A stretch of DNA of 64,000 nucleotides, from positions 62,001 through 126,000 of the forward strand of contig NZ_WIAO01000003.1 in NCBI RefSeq assembly GCF_009451885.1, read 5' to 3'. The position numbers and the translations under genes were made by a program. How positions within the stretch are numbered: position 1 is the first letter of the stretch; every line of letters begins with the position of its first letter. Below, in pieces: positions 20,741 through 28,943 of the stretch. The notes beneath the pieces are model-generated. The model was not told where the DNA came from, searched no databases, and saw only the letters and a list, made by a program, of their open reading frames with translations. Source of the stretch: Glycomyces albidus. GTDB taxonomy: Bacteria; Actinomycetota; Actinomycetes; Mycobacteriales; Micromonosporaceae.

Positions 20741-20887
20741 GAAGCGACTCGGCTCCGGGGTCAGGGCCTGGGCGCGTGGTGCTCCAGCACCGCCCGAGGC
20801 GATCCGCACCGCACCTCCAGAGGTCCCTGACTGGCACCTCGGCTTTGGCGGGTCCCGGCTCCGCGCGTGAACCGACCGACAGTTTTC

Positions 20888-20938
20888 TTGAACAAGTTCA
20901 AGACCGGTGTAGGCTTCGAACGGAAATGAACCTGTTCA
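20888..20938 (+). promoter_or_regulatory. Promoter with two similar dyads upstream of a lipoprotein gene
   Basis: Dyad 1 (20888-20901) has arms TTGAAC and GTTCAA with a 2-base centre; dyad 2 (20927-20938) reads TGAACCTGTTCA. Their centres are 38 bases apart. The left arm of dyad 1 also reads as a -35 box TTGAAC, with a -10 TAGGCT at 20910-20915 after 16 bases. A repressor bound here would cover the whole promoter. No regulator gene is adjacent. Confidence 0.6.
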
Positions 20939-20979
20939 AAAACTGACCTGCTCGGCAGGCCCGCTCGGACGGAGCCACG

Positions 20980-21519
20980 ATGGAATCCCACTCCCGCCGC
21001 GAGACCGTCGCGAACGGCGTCGCCCTCCGGGCATCGAAGCCCGCCCTCCGACCGATCGCCCGGGCCCGGACCGTGCTCGCCGCAGGAGCCGTCTTCGCCA
21101 CGGCCGCCTGCGGTCTCGCCGCTCCCATCCAAGACCCGCCCGCAGACCCGGTCCGCTATGACGAGGTGGTCGGGCTCTGGGAGAACGGGCATGGCGAGAC
21201 CATCGAGTTCCGCGAGGACGGCACCTTCACGGCCGAGCCCTCCAGCTTCAGCGTGCGCTTGGGGTACGAGGTGCCGGCAGGCGAATTCGACGGGCGCTGG
21301 CGGCTCTGCGCGAGCATCTACATCACGACCGAGGACGGCGGCAGGCAGCGCAGCCCCGAGTGCGTCGAGTCCGACTCGGGCGAGTACATCGATACCGAGA
21401 GCGACCTCGACGGAGTGGGAGGCAGCCTGCTCTTCACCGAGGACGAGCAGCTCGAGCTCTACCCCTACGCGCTCGAAGACCACACCCACAGCAGCGACTA
21501 CTACACCAAGGCCGACTGA
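20980..21519 (+). CDS. Lipoprotein of unknown function
   Basis: A 179-residue product with a long basic N-terminus and a signal peptide ending in ATAAC (Cys44). The mature domain contains VVGLWENGHGETIEFREDGTF-type text typical of small lipocalin-like or beta-barrel proteins, but I cannot assign a family. Two cysteines (RLCAS, PECVES) could form a disulfide. The preceding promoter has two matched dyads, so its expression is probably tightly regulated. Confidence 0.75.
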   Translation: MESHSRRETVANGVALRASKPALRPIARARTVLAAGAVFATAACGLAAPIQDPPADPVRYDEVVGLWENGHGETIEFREDGTFTAEPSSFSVRLGYEVPAGEFDGRWRLCASIYITTEDGGRQRSPECVESDSGEYIDTESDLDGVGGSLLFTEDEQLELYPYALEDHTHSSDYYTKAD

Positions 21520-21609
21520 GCGGCGCAGTGCCGGTGCGGGGCTCGTCGCGGCCGCGCGAGCGCAGGGTATTCAGTTGCGTATGCGGGAGCGCCAGAGGAG
21601 ACTCGCCGG

Positions 21610-22359
21610 ATGGCCGATGAGATACCGCTTGCTGGTGGGTTCATCAACGAGGTCGTGTTGAAGGACGGCAGCGTGCGCCGGCCGGTCGGCCCGCATTCGC
21701 CGTTCACGCACCGCCTGCTCGAGCACTTCGAGCGCTGCGGATGGCAGGGAGCGCCTCGCCTGCTCGGTTTCGATGAGCAGGGCCGGGAGATGCTGACCTT
21801 CGTCGACGGCCACGTCCCCTTCGATCTGGACCGCTCGCCGTACGCCGAATCCGATGCCGGCCTGGCCCGGTTGGCCGCGATGGTTCGCCGGTTCCACGAC
21901 CTCACCGCCGGGACGGACCTCTGCGGTGATGCCGAGACGGTCTGCCACAACGATCTGGCTCCGCGCAACACCGTCTACGCCGACGCATCCCCGGGCGCGC
22001 TGCCGGTCGCGTTCATCGACTGGGACGCGGCCGCTCCGGGCGAGCGGATTCACGATGTCGCCCATCTCTGCTGGCAGTACCTGCGGCTCGGCACGCTCGT
22101 CACCGATCTTCCCGAGACCGCCCGGCGCATGCGCCTCGTCGCCGACGCGTACGGCCTGGACCGCGACGGGCGCGCCCGCCTCGTGGACACCGTGCTGTGG
22201 TGGCAGGACCGCTGCCTGCGGGGGATCGAGGCCGAGGCCGCGGCGGGTGATGCGGCCAAGGTGAAGCTCGTCGAGATGGGCGTGCCCGGCTGGATCCGCA
22301 CGTCCTCGCTCTGGGTCCGCGACCATCGCTCCGATCTCGACGCGGCCCTCGTCGAATAG
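21610..22359 (+). CDS. APH-family phosphotransferase
   Basis: A 249-residue kinase-fold protein of the aminoglycoside/choline phosphotransferase family. The catalytic loop reads HNDLAPRNT near residue 118 and the metal site reads FIDWDAA near 139, both canonical. The N-terminal ATP loop is short (GGFINEVVLKDGSVRRP), as in many actinobacterial APH-like proteins that are not proven resistance enzymes. The substrate could be an aminoglycoside, a sugar or an amino alcohol. AGGAG precedes the ATG. Confidence 0.85.
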   Translation: MADEIPLAGGFINEVVLKDGSVRRPVGPHSPFTHRLLEHFERCGWQGAPRLLGFDEQGREMLTFVDGHVPFDLDRSPYAESDAGLARLAAMVRRFHDLTAGTDLCGDAETVCHNDLAPRNTVYADASPGALPVAFIDWDAAAPGERIHDVAHLCWQYLRLGTLVTDLPETARRMRLVADAYGLDRDGRARLVDTVLWWQDRCLRGIEAEAAAGDAAKVKLVEMGVPGWIRTSSLWVRDHRSDLDAALVE

Positions 22360-22512
22360 CGTTCCGCGCGAAGCGGACTCCGGAACGCCGAGGCGGGAGG
22401 CCGGTTCGTCCGCTCGTCGGTGAAGGTGCCGCCGCTCGGTCCGGTCGGTGGCCGGTACGGACCGTCGGTCGCGATGCCCGGCTCGCGAAGACAGCGGCGA
22501 TGGGATTGATAT

Positions 22513-23820
22513 TTGTCGATCTTCTGGGATGATGGGAGCGTGTTCATCCGGGAGTCGCTGCTCACCGCCGCCAAGGCCGTGGCGTTCGCCGCCGTGTCCG
22601 TCCCCCTCACGGCCGGAGCCCACCTGCTCGCCGGCGGCGCGCTCGCTCCGGAATCGATCACCTTGGCGGGTATGCCGACCGCCGCCATCGCGTACATGTT
22701 CGCGCGGTGCGGGCCGCGCCGGGCCGGCTGGCTCTTCAGTGTCTTCACCGTCTCGCAAGCCCTGCTCCACAGCGCCTTCGCGCAGACTGGCGGCGGCCAC
22801 GGCGCCCACGGCGTCGGACCCGCCATGTTTACACTTCACCTCGCCGCGACCCTGGTCGCGGTGCTCTGGGTCGTCCGCGTCGAACCGGCGCTCACCGACC
22901 TGGGCGAGCACCTCGCCACGGCCGCAAGCCGATTGATCGCCCTTCTGCAAGCACTCGGACGCGTGCCGCCGAAGCCCTCCGGAGCGATGCAGTATCACCG
23001 AACGAGATCCGGGCACCGGCAGGCGGTCGGTGCGGTCGGACTGCGAGGACCGCCCGGCACCGGCCGCGCCCCGTCCCCCGTCGTCCGCCGCGGCCCCGAC
23101 AGTGCCGCGAACCTCCCGAGAAAGCCGCTTCCACCATGCCTCGAACCGTCATCGGGCGTGCCCTCGCGCGCGCCGCCGCCGGCGCCGCTGCCGCCGTCCT
23201 CGCAGTCCTGGCCGCCGCCGGGCCGTCCGCCGCACACGTCAGCATCTCGGCCCCCGCCGCCGTCGCCGGCTCCTACACCGTGCTCACCGTCTCCGTGCCC
23301 CATGGCTGCGACGGCGAGGCCACCACCGCCGTCGCCATCCAGATCCCCGAGCCCGTCAACGCCGTCACACCCACGGTCAACCCGAACTGGGAAGTCGAGA
23401 AGGTCATGGCCGACCTGCCCGAACCCGTCACCGACAGCCACGGCAACGAGATCACCGAACGGGTCGACCAGGTCGTCTACACCGCGATCACACCGCTCCC
23501 GGACGGCCTGCGCGACACCTTCGAGCTCTCCCTGCGCCTGCCCGAGGAGACCGCCGACCAGACCCTGTACTTCCCGACCGTCCAGACTTGCACCATCGGG
23601 GACCACCCCTGGATCGAGATCCCCGCAGACGGCCAGAACCCCGACGAGCTCGAGTCGCCCGCCCCGTCGATCACCGTGGCGGCCGCAGCGAACGTCGACG
23701 AATCCGAGGAGGCCGCCGACGCCGCCGCCGAAGGCGACGACACCGACACCGACGACACTGACGCCGCCGACGACGACGGAACCGACCCGGTCACCTATGT
23801 CGCCCTCGCCATCGGCATGA
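22513..23820 (+). CDS. Membrane protein gene without its own stop, running into ycnI
   Basis: Residues 1-130 look real: three to four hydrophobic segments with a His-rich loop (GGGHGAHG) as seen in membrane proteins next to ycnI in Streptomyces. The VVRRGP text near residue 195 resembles the C-terminal tail of those relatives. No stop follows; the frame stays open to 23820, overlapping ycnI by 685 bases in another frame with Pro/Ser/Arg-rich sequence. The genuine product probably ends near 23110 and the stop was lost, or a frameshift is present. Start is TTG at 22513 or GTG at 22540. Confidence 0.45.
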   Translation: MSIFWDDGSVFIRESLLTAAKAVAFAAVSVPLTAGAHLLAGGALAPESITLAGMPTAAIAYMFARCGPRRAGWLFSVFTVSQALLHSAFAQTGGGHGAHGVGPAMFTLHLAATLVAVLWVVRVEPALTDLGEHLATAASRLIALLQALGRVPPKPSGAMQYHRTRSGHRQAVGAVGLRGPPGTGRAPSPVVRRGPDSAANLPRKPLPPCLEPSSGVPSRAPPPAPLPPSSQSWPPPGRPPHTSASRPPPPSPAPTPCSPSPCPMAATARPPPPSPSRSPSPSTPSHPRSTRTGKSRRSWPTCPNPSPTATATRSPNGSTRSSTPRSHRSRTACATPSSSPCACPRRPPTRPCTSRPSRLAPSGTTPGSRSPQTARTPTSSSRPPRRSPWRPQRTSTNPRRPPTPPPKATTPTPTTLTPPTTTEPTRSPMSPSPSA

Positions 23821-23873
23821 TCGGCGCCGGACTCGGCGCCTTCGCCCTGATTCGAGGACGACACGCCACGTGA
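23136..23873 (+). CDS. ycnI: YcnI family copper-binding membrane protein
   Basis: A 245-residue exported protein. After a signal peptide (cleavage ...SAAHVS) the mature chain begins with His, as needed for the YcnI (DUF1775) copper brace, followed by the VSVPHGC motif, PNWEVEK Trp region and a conserved TCTIGDHPWIEIP stretch. An acidic Asp/Thr linker leads to a single C-terminal membrane anchor and an RGR tail. In Bacillus the homologue is part of a copper acquisition locus. The gene overlaps the CopC-CopD gene by one to four bases, so they are translated together. Confidence 0.9.
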   Translation: MPRTVIGRALARAAAGAAAAVLAVLAAAGPSAAHVSISAPAAVAGSYTVLTVSVPHGCDGEATTAVAIQIPEPVNAVTPTVNPNWEVEKVMADLPEPVTDSHGNEITERVDQVVYTAITPLPDGLRDTFELSLRLPEETADQTLYFPTVQTCTIGDHPWIEIPADGQNPDELESPAPSITVAAAANVDESEEAADAAAEGDDTDTDDTDAADDDGTDPVTYVALAIGMIGAGLGAFALIRGRHAT

Positions 23874-25534
23874 TGCGACGCCGCACCTCAGCGCCGGGGC
23901 GGGCGATCCTGCTCGCCCTGGCGGCCCTCCTCATCGCCCTCGCGCCCGCCGCCCCGGCGAGCGCCCACGCCGTGCTCCTGGCCACCGACCCCGAAGACGG
24001 CGCCGTCCTCGACACCGCGCCCGAGACGGTCACCCTGACCTTCAACGAAGCGGTCCAACCGGTGGGCGACGCGACCCGACTCGTCGACGCCGCCGGCACC
24101 GACCAGACCGTCCCGGCCACCGCGAGCGGCACCGCCGTCCTCATCGATCTCCCGGACCTGGACGACGGCGCCTATTACCTGAACTGGCGCGTCATCTCCG
24201 CCGACGCGCACCCCATATCCGGAGTCCTCTCCTTCACCGTCGGCGCCGGCACCGCTCCGGCCGCGCCGCCCGACACCGCCGACACCGAACCCGACCGTCC
24301 CTGGCCGGTGCAGACCGTCAACGCCCTCTTCTACCTCGGACTGCTCGTGTGCTGCGGCTCCATCTGCTTCCGCGTCGCCATCGCGCGCGAACTCGCCCCG
24401 ACCCGGCCCCGGCACCGACTCGTGCGGGCCACCGGGACGCTCGCGATCCTCACCGCCGCACTCGCCGTCCCCGTCGGCGCCCTCGACCTCGCCGGCCTGC
24501 CGCCCGGCCGGATCCTCGACCCGGGCGCCTGGACCCCGACCGTCCAACCAGGAGCGCTCTTGACTCTGACGGCCACCGCCGCCGGACTCGGCCTCGCCTA
24601 CGCCGCCCTCACCCGACGCCGCGGCCGCTCCAGCGATGTCCTCGCGCTCACCGGAGCCGCCGCAGCGGCCGCCGCCCCGATCCTGATCGGACACTCGATG
24701 GCCTTCGGGCCGCGCTGGCTGATGGTCGCCGCCGACGCGGTCCACCTCGCGGCAGCCGCCGTCTGGGCCGGCGGCCTCGCCGGACTGCTCGTCCTCTTCC
24801 GGAATCTCGCCCGCGAGCGCGTCGGCACCGATGACGCCGCGGTCGTCGTCGCGCGCTTCTCGACCTGGGCCGGGATCACCGTGGCGGCCCTCGGCGCCGG
24901 CGGTGTCGCGATGGCCTGGGCGATCCACCGCGACTGGGACGGCGTCGCCGCCTCGGACCACGGCCGCGCCCTGCTCGTCAAAGTCGCCCTCGTCGCCCTC
25001 GCGATGAGCCTCGCCGCCTGGAACCGGTTCCGGCTCGTCCCGCTGATCCGCGGCACGGGCGCCGCCGCGGCCCTGCCGCGACTGCGACGCCTCGTCCGCG
25101 CCGAAGCCGCGGTCGTCGCCGGCGTCATCGCACTCACCGGCGTCCTCGTCAACCTGCCACCGGGCGGCGACGAACCCGCCCCCACGCCTGAAACGCCCGC
25201 CGCGGCACCGGCGGCCATCGCGCTCCGAGCCGACCTCGGCGGGGGAGAAGCACTGCTTGAAGGGACGGTGGACGGCACCGGAGCGCAATCGCTCATGCTC
25301 ACCCTCACCGGCGCCGACGGCCTCCCGCTCGAACCGCTCGAGGTCCCCTCGATCAGCGCGACCCTGCCCGAACGCGACTTCGGGCCCCTCGACGCCCAGG
25401 TCCATCACTTCGGCCCGGGCGAGTACCACTGTGTCATCGACCTTCCGCTCGCCGGGACTTGGGAGCTCGCCGTCCAGGTCCGCGCGTCCGCATTCGAATC
25501 CCACACCGCCGTCCTCGACCTCACGGTCCAATGA
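23870..25534 (+). CDS. CopC-CopD fusion copper-import protein
   Basis: A 554-residue protein in three parts: a signal peptide and CopC domain (residues 30-125) starting with mature His in ASAHAVLLATDPEDG and ending with the DAHPISG copper ligands; eight membrane segments of the CopD domain (about 145-430); and a C-terminal periplasmic YtkA-like domain (about 445-554). Such fusions, known as YcnJ-type, take up copper. Start is GTG 23870 or ATG 23873, both touching the ycnI stop. It is followed by a second CopC-like gene. Confidence 0.9.
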   Translation: MMRRRTSAPGRAILLALAALLIALAPAAPASAHAVLLATDPEDGAVLDTAPETVTLTFNEAVQPVGDATRLVDAAGTDQTVPATASGTAVLIDLPDLDDGAYYLNWRVISADAHPISGVLSFTVGAGTAPAAPPDTADTEPDRPWPVQTVNALFYLGLLVCCGSICFRVAIARELAPTRPRHRLVRATGTLAILTAALAVPVGALDLAGLPPGRILDPGAWTPTVQPGALLTLTATAAGLGLAYAALTRRRGRSSDVLALTGAAAAAAAPILIGHSMAFGPRWLMVAADAVHLAAAAVWAGGLAGLLVLFRNLARERVGTDDAAVVVARFSTWAGITVAALGAGGVAMAWAIHRDWDGVAASDHGRALLVKVALVALAMSLAAWNRFRLVPLIRGTGAAAALPRLRRLVRAEAAVVAGVIALTGVLVNLPPGGDEPAPTPETPAAAPAAIALRADLGGGEALLEGTVDGTGAQSLMLTLTGADGLPLEPLEVPSISATLPERDFGPLDAQVHHFGPGEYHCVIDLPLAGTWELAVQVRASAFESHTAVLDLTVQ

Positions 25535-25578
25535 GGATCCCGATTCCACCGATCCCCGCAATCCAGAGGAGCATCCCG

Positions 25579-26208
25579 TTGTATACCGACCAGCACCACG
25601 ACGCCAAGGGCCGTCCCGCATCGCGTGGCCGCCGCACCGCACCCGCCCGTCTCGCGATCGCCGTACTCGGGGCCGTCGCCATGGCCTTGGCACTGCCGTC
25701 CCCGGCGTCCGCGCAACCCGTACTGTGGGCGACCTCGCCCGAAGACGGCGCCGCACTGGACGCCGCTCCCGGCGAGATCGCGCTGACCTTCTCCGAACCG
25801 CTCGACCCCGCCTCCAGCGAGGTCACCGTGACCGGTCCCGACCTGGCGCCGATCGAGACGGAGCCGCCCGCCGTCCACGACACCGTCCTCATCCAGCGGA
25901 TGCGATACAGCGAACCGGGCGAGTACACCGTCACCGTCGTCGCCGTCTTCGAAAGCGGCGAAAGCCTCGAGAGCACCCTGACCTTCAGCGTCGAGTCCAT
26001 TCCCGACATGCTCTCGACCGATACCGCCGCCGCCCAGGACGCCGGTGCCGACCCTGAGACGAGTGCCGAATCGACCGGATCGAACACCGCCGCCATCGTC
26101 GGGGTCGCCCTTCTCGTCGCCTTGGCCGTCGCCGCTTGGATGCTCATGGCCAGGCAGCGCGCGAAGCCCCGCGACGAAGAACGGGAGCGCCCGACACCGG
26201 TGCGGTAG
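25579..26208 (+). CDS. CopC-like exported protein lacking copper ligands
   Basis: A 209-residue protein with a signal peptide, CopC fold (VLWATSPEDGAALDAAPGEIALTFSEPL) and a C-terminal membrane anchor with a basic tail. The mature N-terminus is AQPV, not AHAV, and the usual DxH near the domain end is replaced by ESGES, so the known copper ligands are missing. I prefer the TTG start at 25579 (GAGGA ahead); an ATG at 25531 overlapping the previous stop as ATGA is an alternative that would add 16 residues. Confidence 0.8.
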   Translation: MYTDQHHDAKGRPASRGRRTAPARLAIAVLGAVAMALALPSPASAQPVLWATSPEDGAALDAAPGEIALTFSEPLDPASSEVTVTGPDLAPIETEPPAVHDTVLIQRMRYSEPGEYTVTVVAVFESGESLESTLTFSVESIPDMLSTDTAAAQDAGADPETSAESTGSNTAAIVGVALLVALAVAAWMLMARQRAKPRDEERERPTPVR

Positions 26209-26371
26209 TCCGCGGCGCCGTGGCGTGGGACGGGGCGGGTACTGTGCGGTCGGGCGGCGCGCGCCGGCCTCGACACGATGTGCGGCGCGGGTTGCGCCGT
26301 TCGGGAGGGATTCGCATGGGCCGCAACGCAGTCGATCCGACGGCGTGCGCCGACCGGCCGGGCGGTGTCCG

Positions 26372-27037
26372 GTGACGGGCGGGCTGCTGTGGGGCCTGAC
26401 GGGACTGGCGCTGCTCGACTCGGTCAACGCCACCACGATCTGGATCGTCATCGTGATCCTGCTCGGCGCGAGGCGCCCGGCGCCGACCGGGTGGGCGTTC
26501 ATGCTCGGGGCGGTCGCGTCGTTCCTGGCCTTCGCGCTGATGTGCTACTTCGGATTGTCGTTCGCGGACTCGGTGCTGGACGGGGTCACGCTGTGGCTGC
26601 GCCGCCTGCTGTTCACCGGTTTGGCGATCGCCCTGGTGGTCATGGGCGTGCGCAGGCTCCGGCCCCGCGAGCGCAAGGGCTATGCGCTGCCGCCGTGGGT
26701 GAACGCCTGGAGCGCGCTGCCGTTCGGGATGCTCGCCACGGTCGGCGACCTCCCGAACGCGTTCCCGGTCGTCCTGGCCGTCGATCGCCTCATCGACGCC
26801 GACGTCGCGGCCCCGGCCGCGGTGGCCGTCCTCGCGGGCTACACCGCGGTATACGCGCTGCCGTCGGCGCTGATCCTCGCGGCCGGGCTGGCGTTCAACG
26901 AGGAGCTGCGCGAGCAGCTCGAGTCGATGCTCAGCGGCCGCAGCTCAGGGATCGCCGAGCCGAGCCCGCTCGCGGCCGCGGCATGCTTCGCGGGAGCCGC
27001 CGCGAGCCTCGGCGTCCTGTTCCTGTGGGTCGGCTGA
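26372..27037 (+). CDS. GAP/Sap family membrane protein
   Basis: A 221-residue protein with six hydrophobic segments, opening LLWGLTGLALLDSVNATTIW, which matches the GAP (Sap, sulfolipid-1-addressing) family, a LysE-related group of actinobacterial exporters linked in mycobacteria to glycolipid transport. A polar loop PRERKGYALPPWVNAW separates segments 3 and 4. The GTG at 26372 is chosen because the upstream open frame is shadow sequence. The ribosome site is weak. The cargo is unknown. Confidence 0.78.
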   Translation: MTGGLLWGLTGLALLDSVNATTIWIVIVILLGARRPAPTGWAFMLGAVASFLAFALMCYFGLSFADSVLDGVTLWLRRLLFTGLAIALVVMGVRRLRPRERKGYALPPWVNAWSALPFGMLATVGDLPNAFPVVLAVDRLIDADVAAPAAVAVLAGYTAVYALPSALILAAGLAFNEELREQLESMLSGRSSGIAEPSPLAAAACFAGAAASLGVLFLWVG

Positions 27038-27095
27038 TCCGCGGCGGCCGACGGGCCGTCATCGAGTCGAGGCCTCGGAAGTCGGCCGCGCCGAT

Positions 27096-27123
27096 CACTC
27101 GTGAGACAATTGTGAACCGAGTG
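27096..27123 (+). promoter_or_regulatory. Nested dyad before the epimerase-like gene
   Basis: CACTCG (27096-27101) and CGAGTG (27118-27123) flank a palindrome ACAATTGT (27106-27113) with exactly the same centre, 18 bases before the ATG. It could be an operator or an mRNA hairpin near the ribosome site. Confidence 0.4.
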
Positions 27124-27140
27124 AGGAGGAGGGCCGCGTC

Positions 27141-27965
27141 ATGGGGAACCCCGAGTCCTCCGTACTCCTGTTCGGCTGCGGGAAGGTCGGCATTCGACTC
27201 GGTGAAGCGCTGACCGAATCGGGGCATCGGGTGTTCGCGGCACGGCGCGGCATCGAGGCGCTTCCCCGGACGTTCACGGGAATCGCGCTCGACTACCGCC
27301 GGCCGCTCGCCGTGGCGCTCCCATCGGTCGACTCGATGGTCATCACCCTGACACCGGACGCGACCGAGCCCGAATCACCCGACCTCGTGAACCCGCTGCG
27401 CCGCCTCGCGGCGGCCCTGCCCGCACGTCCGCGGCGCGTGATCCTGGTGTCCTCGACCCGCGTGTTCGACGGCGATCCGGGCGCTCGGGAGCTCACGGAG
27501 GACGACGCGCCGGCCCCTGCAAGTCAACGCGCGCAAGCACTTCTGGACAGCGAGATCGAGGCCCGCCGGTTGTTCGACGCCGTGGTGATCCGCCCGGCGG
27601 GCATCTACGGTCCGGGCCGCGAGCATCTGATCCGCCAAGTGGCCCGCGGCCTCCCGATCGACCGCAACCGGCGCACCAACCGGATCCACGAGAGCGACCT
27701 GGTCCGGGCGCTGCATGAACTGCTGCGCATGTCGACGCCGCCCTCGACGCTGCACGCCGTCGATGGTCATCCGGCCACGCGCGGCGAGGTCGCCGATCAC
27801 ATCGCCCGGCGGCTTCGGATCCCGCCGCCGCCGGCGCTGCCGACCGGGCCCAGCGGGCACATCATCTCCGGCAGGCGACTGAAGGCGCTGCTCGGAACGT
27901 TGCGATACCCCGACTACCGCTCGGGCTACGACGACATCATCGCCGCGGGGGACTTCAGGCGCTGA
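27141..27965 (+). CDS. NAD(P)-binding epimerase/dehydratase-like protein
   Basis: A 274-residue Rossmann protein of the extended SDR type. The N-terminal loop FGCGKVGIRLG binds the dinucleotide, the RVILVSSTRVFDGD strand carries the Ser/Thr, and VVIRPAGIYGPGR matches the YeeZ/WcaG-like signature. The classical YxxxK is not evident, so it may bind substrate without classical catalysis. GAGGAGG precedes the ATG. No operon partner. Confidence 0.82.
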   Translation: MGNPESSVLLFGCGKVGIRLGEALTESGHRVFAARRGIEALPRTFTGIALDYRRPLAVALPSVDSMVITLTPDATEPESPDLVNPLRRLAAALPARPRRVILVSSTRVFDGDPGARELTEDDAPAPASQRAQALLDSEIEARRLFDAVVIRPAGIYGPGREHLIRQVARGLPIDRNRRTNRIHESDLVRALHELLRMSTPPSTLHAVDGHPATRGEVADHIARRLRIPPPPALPTGPSGHIISGRRLKALLGTLRYPDYRSGYDDIIAAGDFRR

Positions 27966-28161
27966 CGGGACCGGCGTGTCCCATGCGAGACGCCCTTGAA
28001 CCGTCGAATCCGCGCTCGGCCCTTCGTCACTGTCGGAAACCCGACAGACGAGTCAGGCCTCCCGCGTTCGGGCGCGGCGGCATTGCGGCCCGCACGCGAG
28101 GGTGACTGCGCGAAACTGATACATGACCATGAGTAGTCTTCGCGCACTGAAAGGTACGAGC

Positions 28162-28755
28162 ATGACCAAGACGCACGACAGACGGGCCCGACTCGCGGCG
28201 GCGGCCACAGGCGCATGCCTGGCCCTGGCGGTCGGGAGTGGCGCCGCCGGCGCCCCGGTCGCCGAGCCCCGCACATGGCCGACGGAAGCGATAGTCGAGT
28301 GGGCCGCCCTGGAGCAGTCGGGCGACGCCGACGAACCGGTGGAGCTGGAAGGCGAGCTCACCGCCGGGCTCGCCCGGGAGGCCGCCGAGGTGAGCACCCC
28401 GATCATCGGCCTGTCCCTGGAGGGCGAATCCGAGACCTACGGCGACATCCAGTTCGAACTGGTCGGCAACGCGGAGGTCGTCCTCGACGCCACCGCCGCC
28501 TTGCCCCCGGCCTACACCGGCCGCATGGAGCTCACGCTCAAGCTCACCGTCGAAGACCCGGCCGGCAGCCTGCGAGCCGAGCAACAGCTGAAGGGCACGC
28601 TCACCGCCGAGGGCATCACCAGTCCCGCGGCGTTCCTCGAACAGCCCTGGAGCGGCGAGTTCACGCTCGTCACCGGCGATCCCGGCGCGCCGGCCGGAAC
28701 CACCGAGAACACCGCCCCGTTCGCGGGCTTCAAGCGGTTCCAGGTCGAGCAATAG
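28162..28755 (+). CDS. Secreted protein of unknown function
   Basis: A 197-residue protein with a signal peptide (RRARLAAAATGACLALAVGSGAAG) and a mature part rich in beta strands (ELEGELTAGL, IQFELVGNAEVVLD, GRMELTLKLTV). I do not recognise a family. The ATG at 28162 suits the signal peptide better than the upstream start at 28123. It ends 188 bases before the ECF41 sigma gene. Confidence 0.72.
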   Translation: MTKTHDRRARLAAAATGACLALAVGSGAAGAPVAEPRTWPTEAIVEWAALEQSGDADEPVELEGELTAGLAREAAEVSTPIIGLSLEGESETYGDIQFELVGNAEVVLDATAALPPAYTGRMELTLKLTVEDPAGSLRAEQQLKGTLTAEGITSPAAFLEQPWSGEFTLVTGDPGAPAGTTENTAPFAGFKRFQVEQ

Positions 28756-28943
28756 GACCGGCCGGGCGCTCCCGGCTTCGAACGGTCCGTCACGAGCCTC
28801 GGACCGGCACCGATGTGCCGGAGCGGGGGGCGATGCCGGTGGTCCACGCGGCCGGGAACGCCCGGAGATCAGGTTGAGCCGTACGCCACTGTGCACTCAC
28901 CGAGCCCGCCGGCGAGGCCGCGTCGCCCGGTTAGGATCGGCGC

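Noticed and set aside
26278..27213. A 311-codon plus-strand frame overlapping the GAP-family gene
   Set aside because: Arg/Ala-rich composition with no domain; the GAP frame encodes clear membrane segments.
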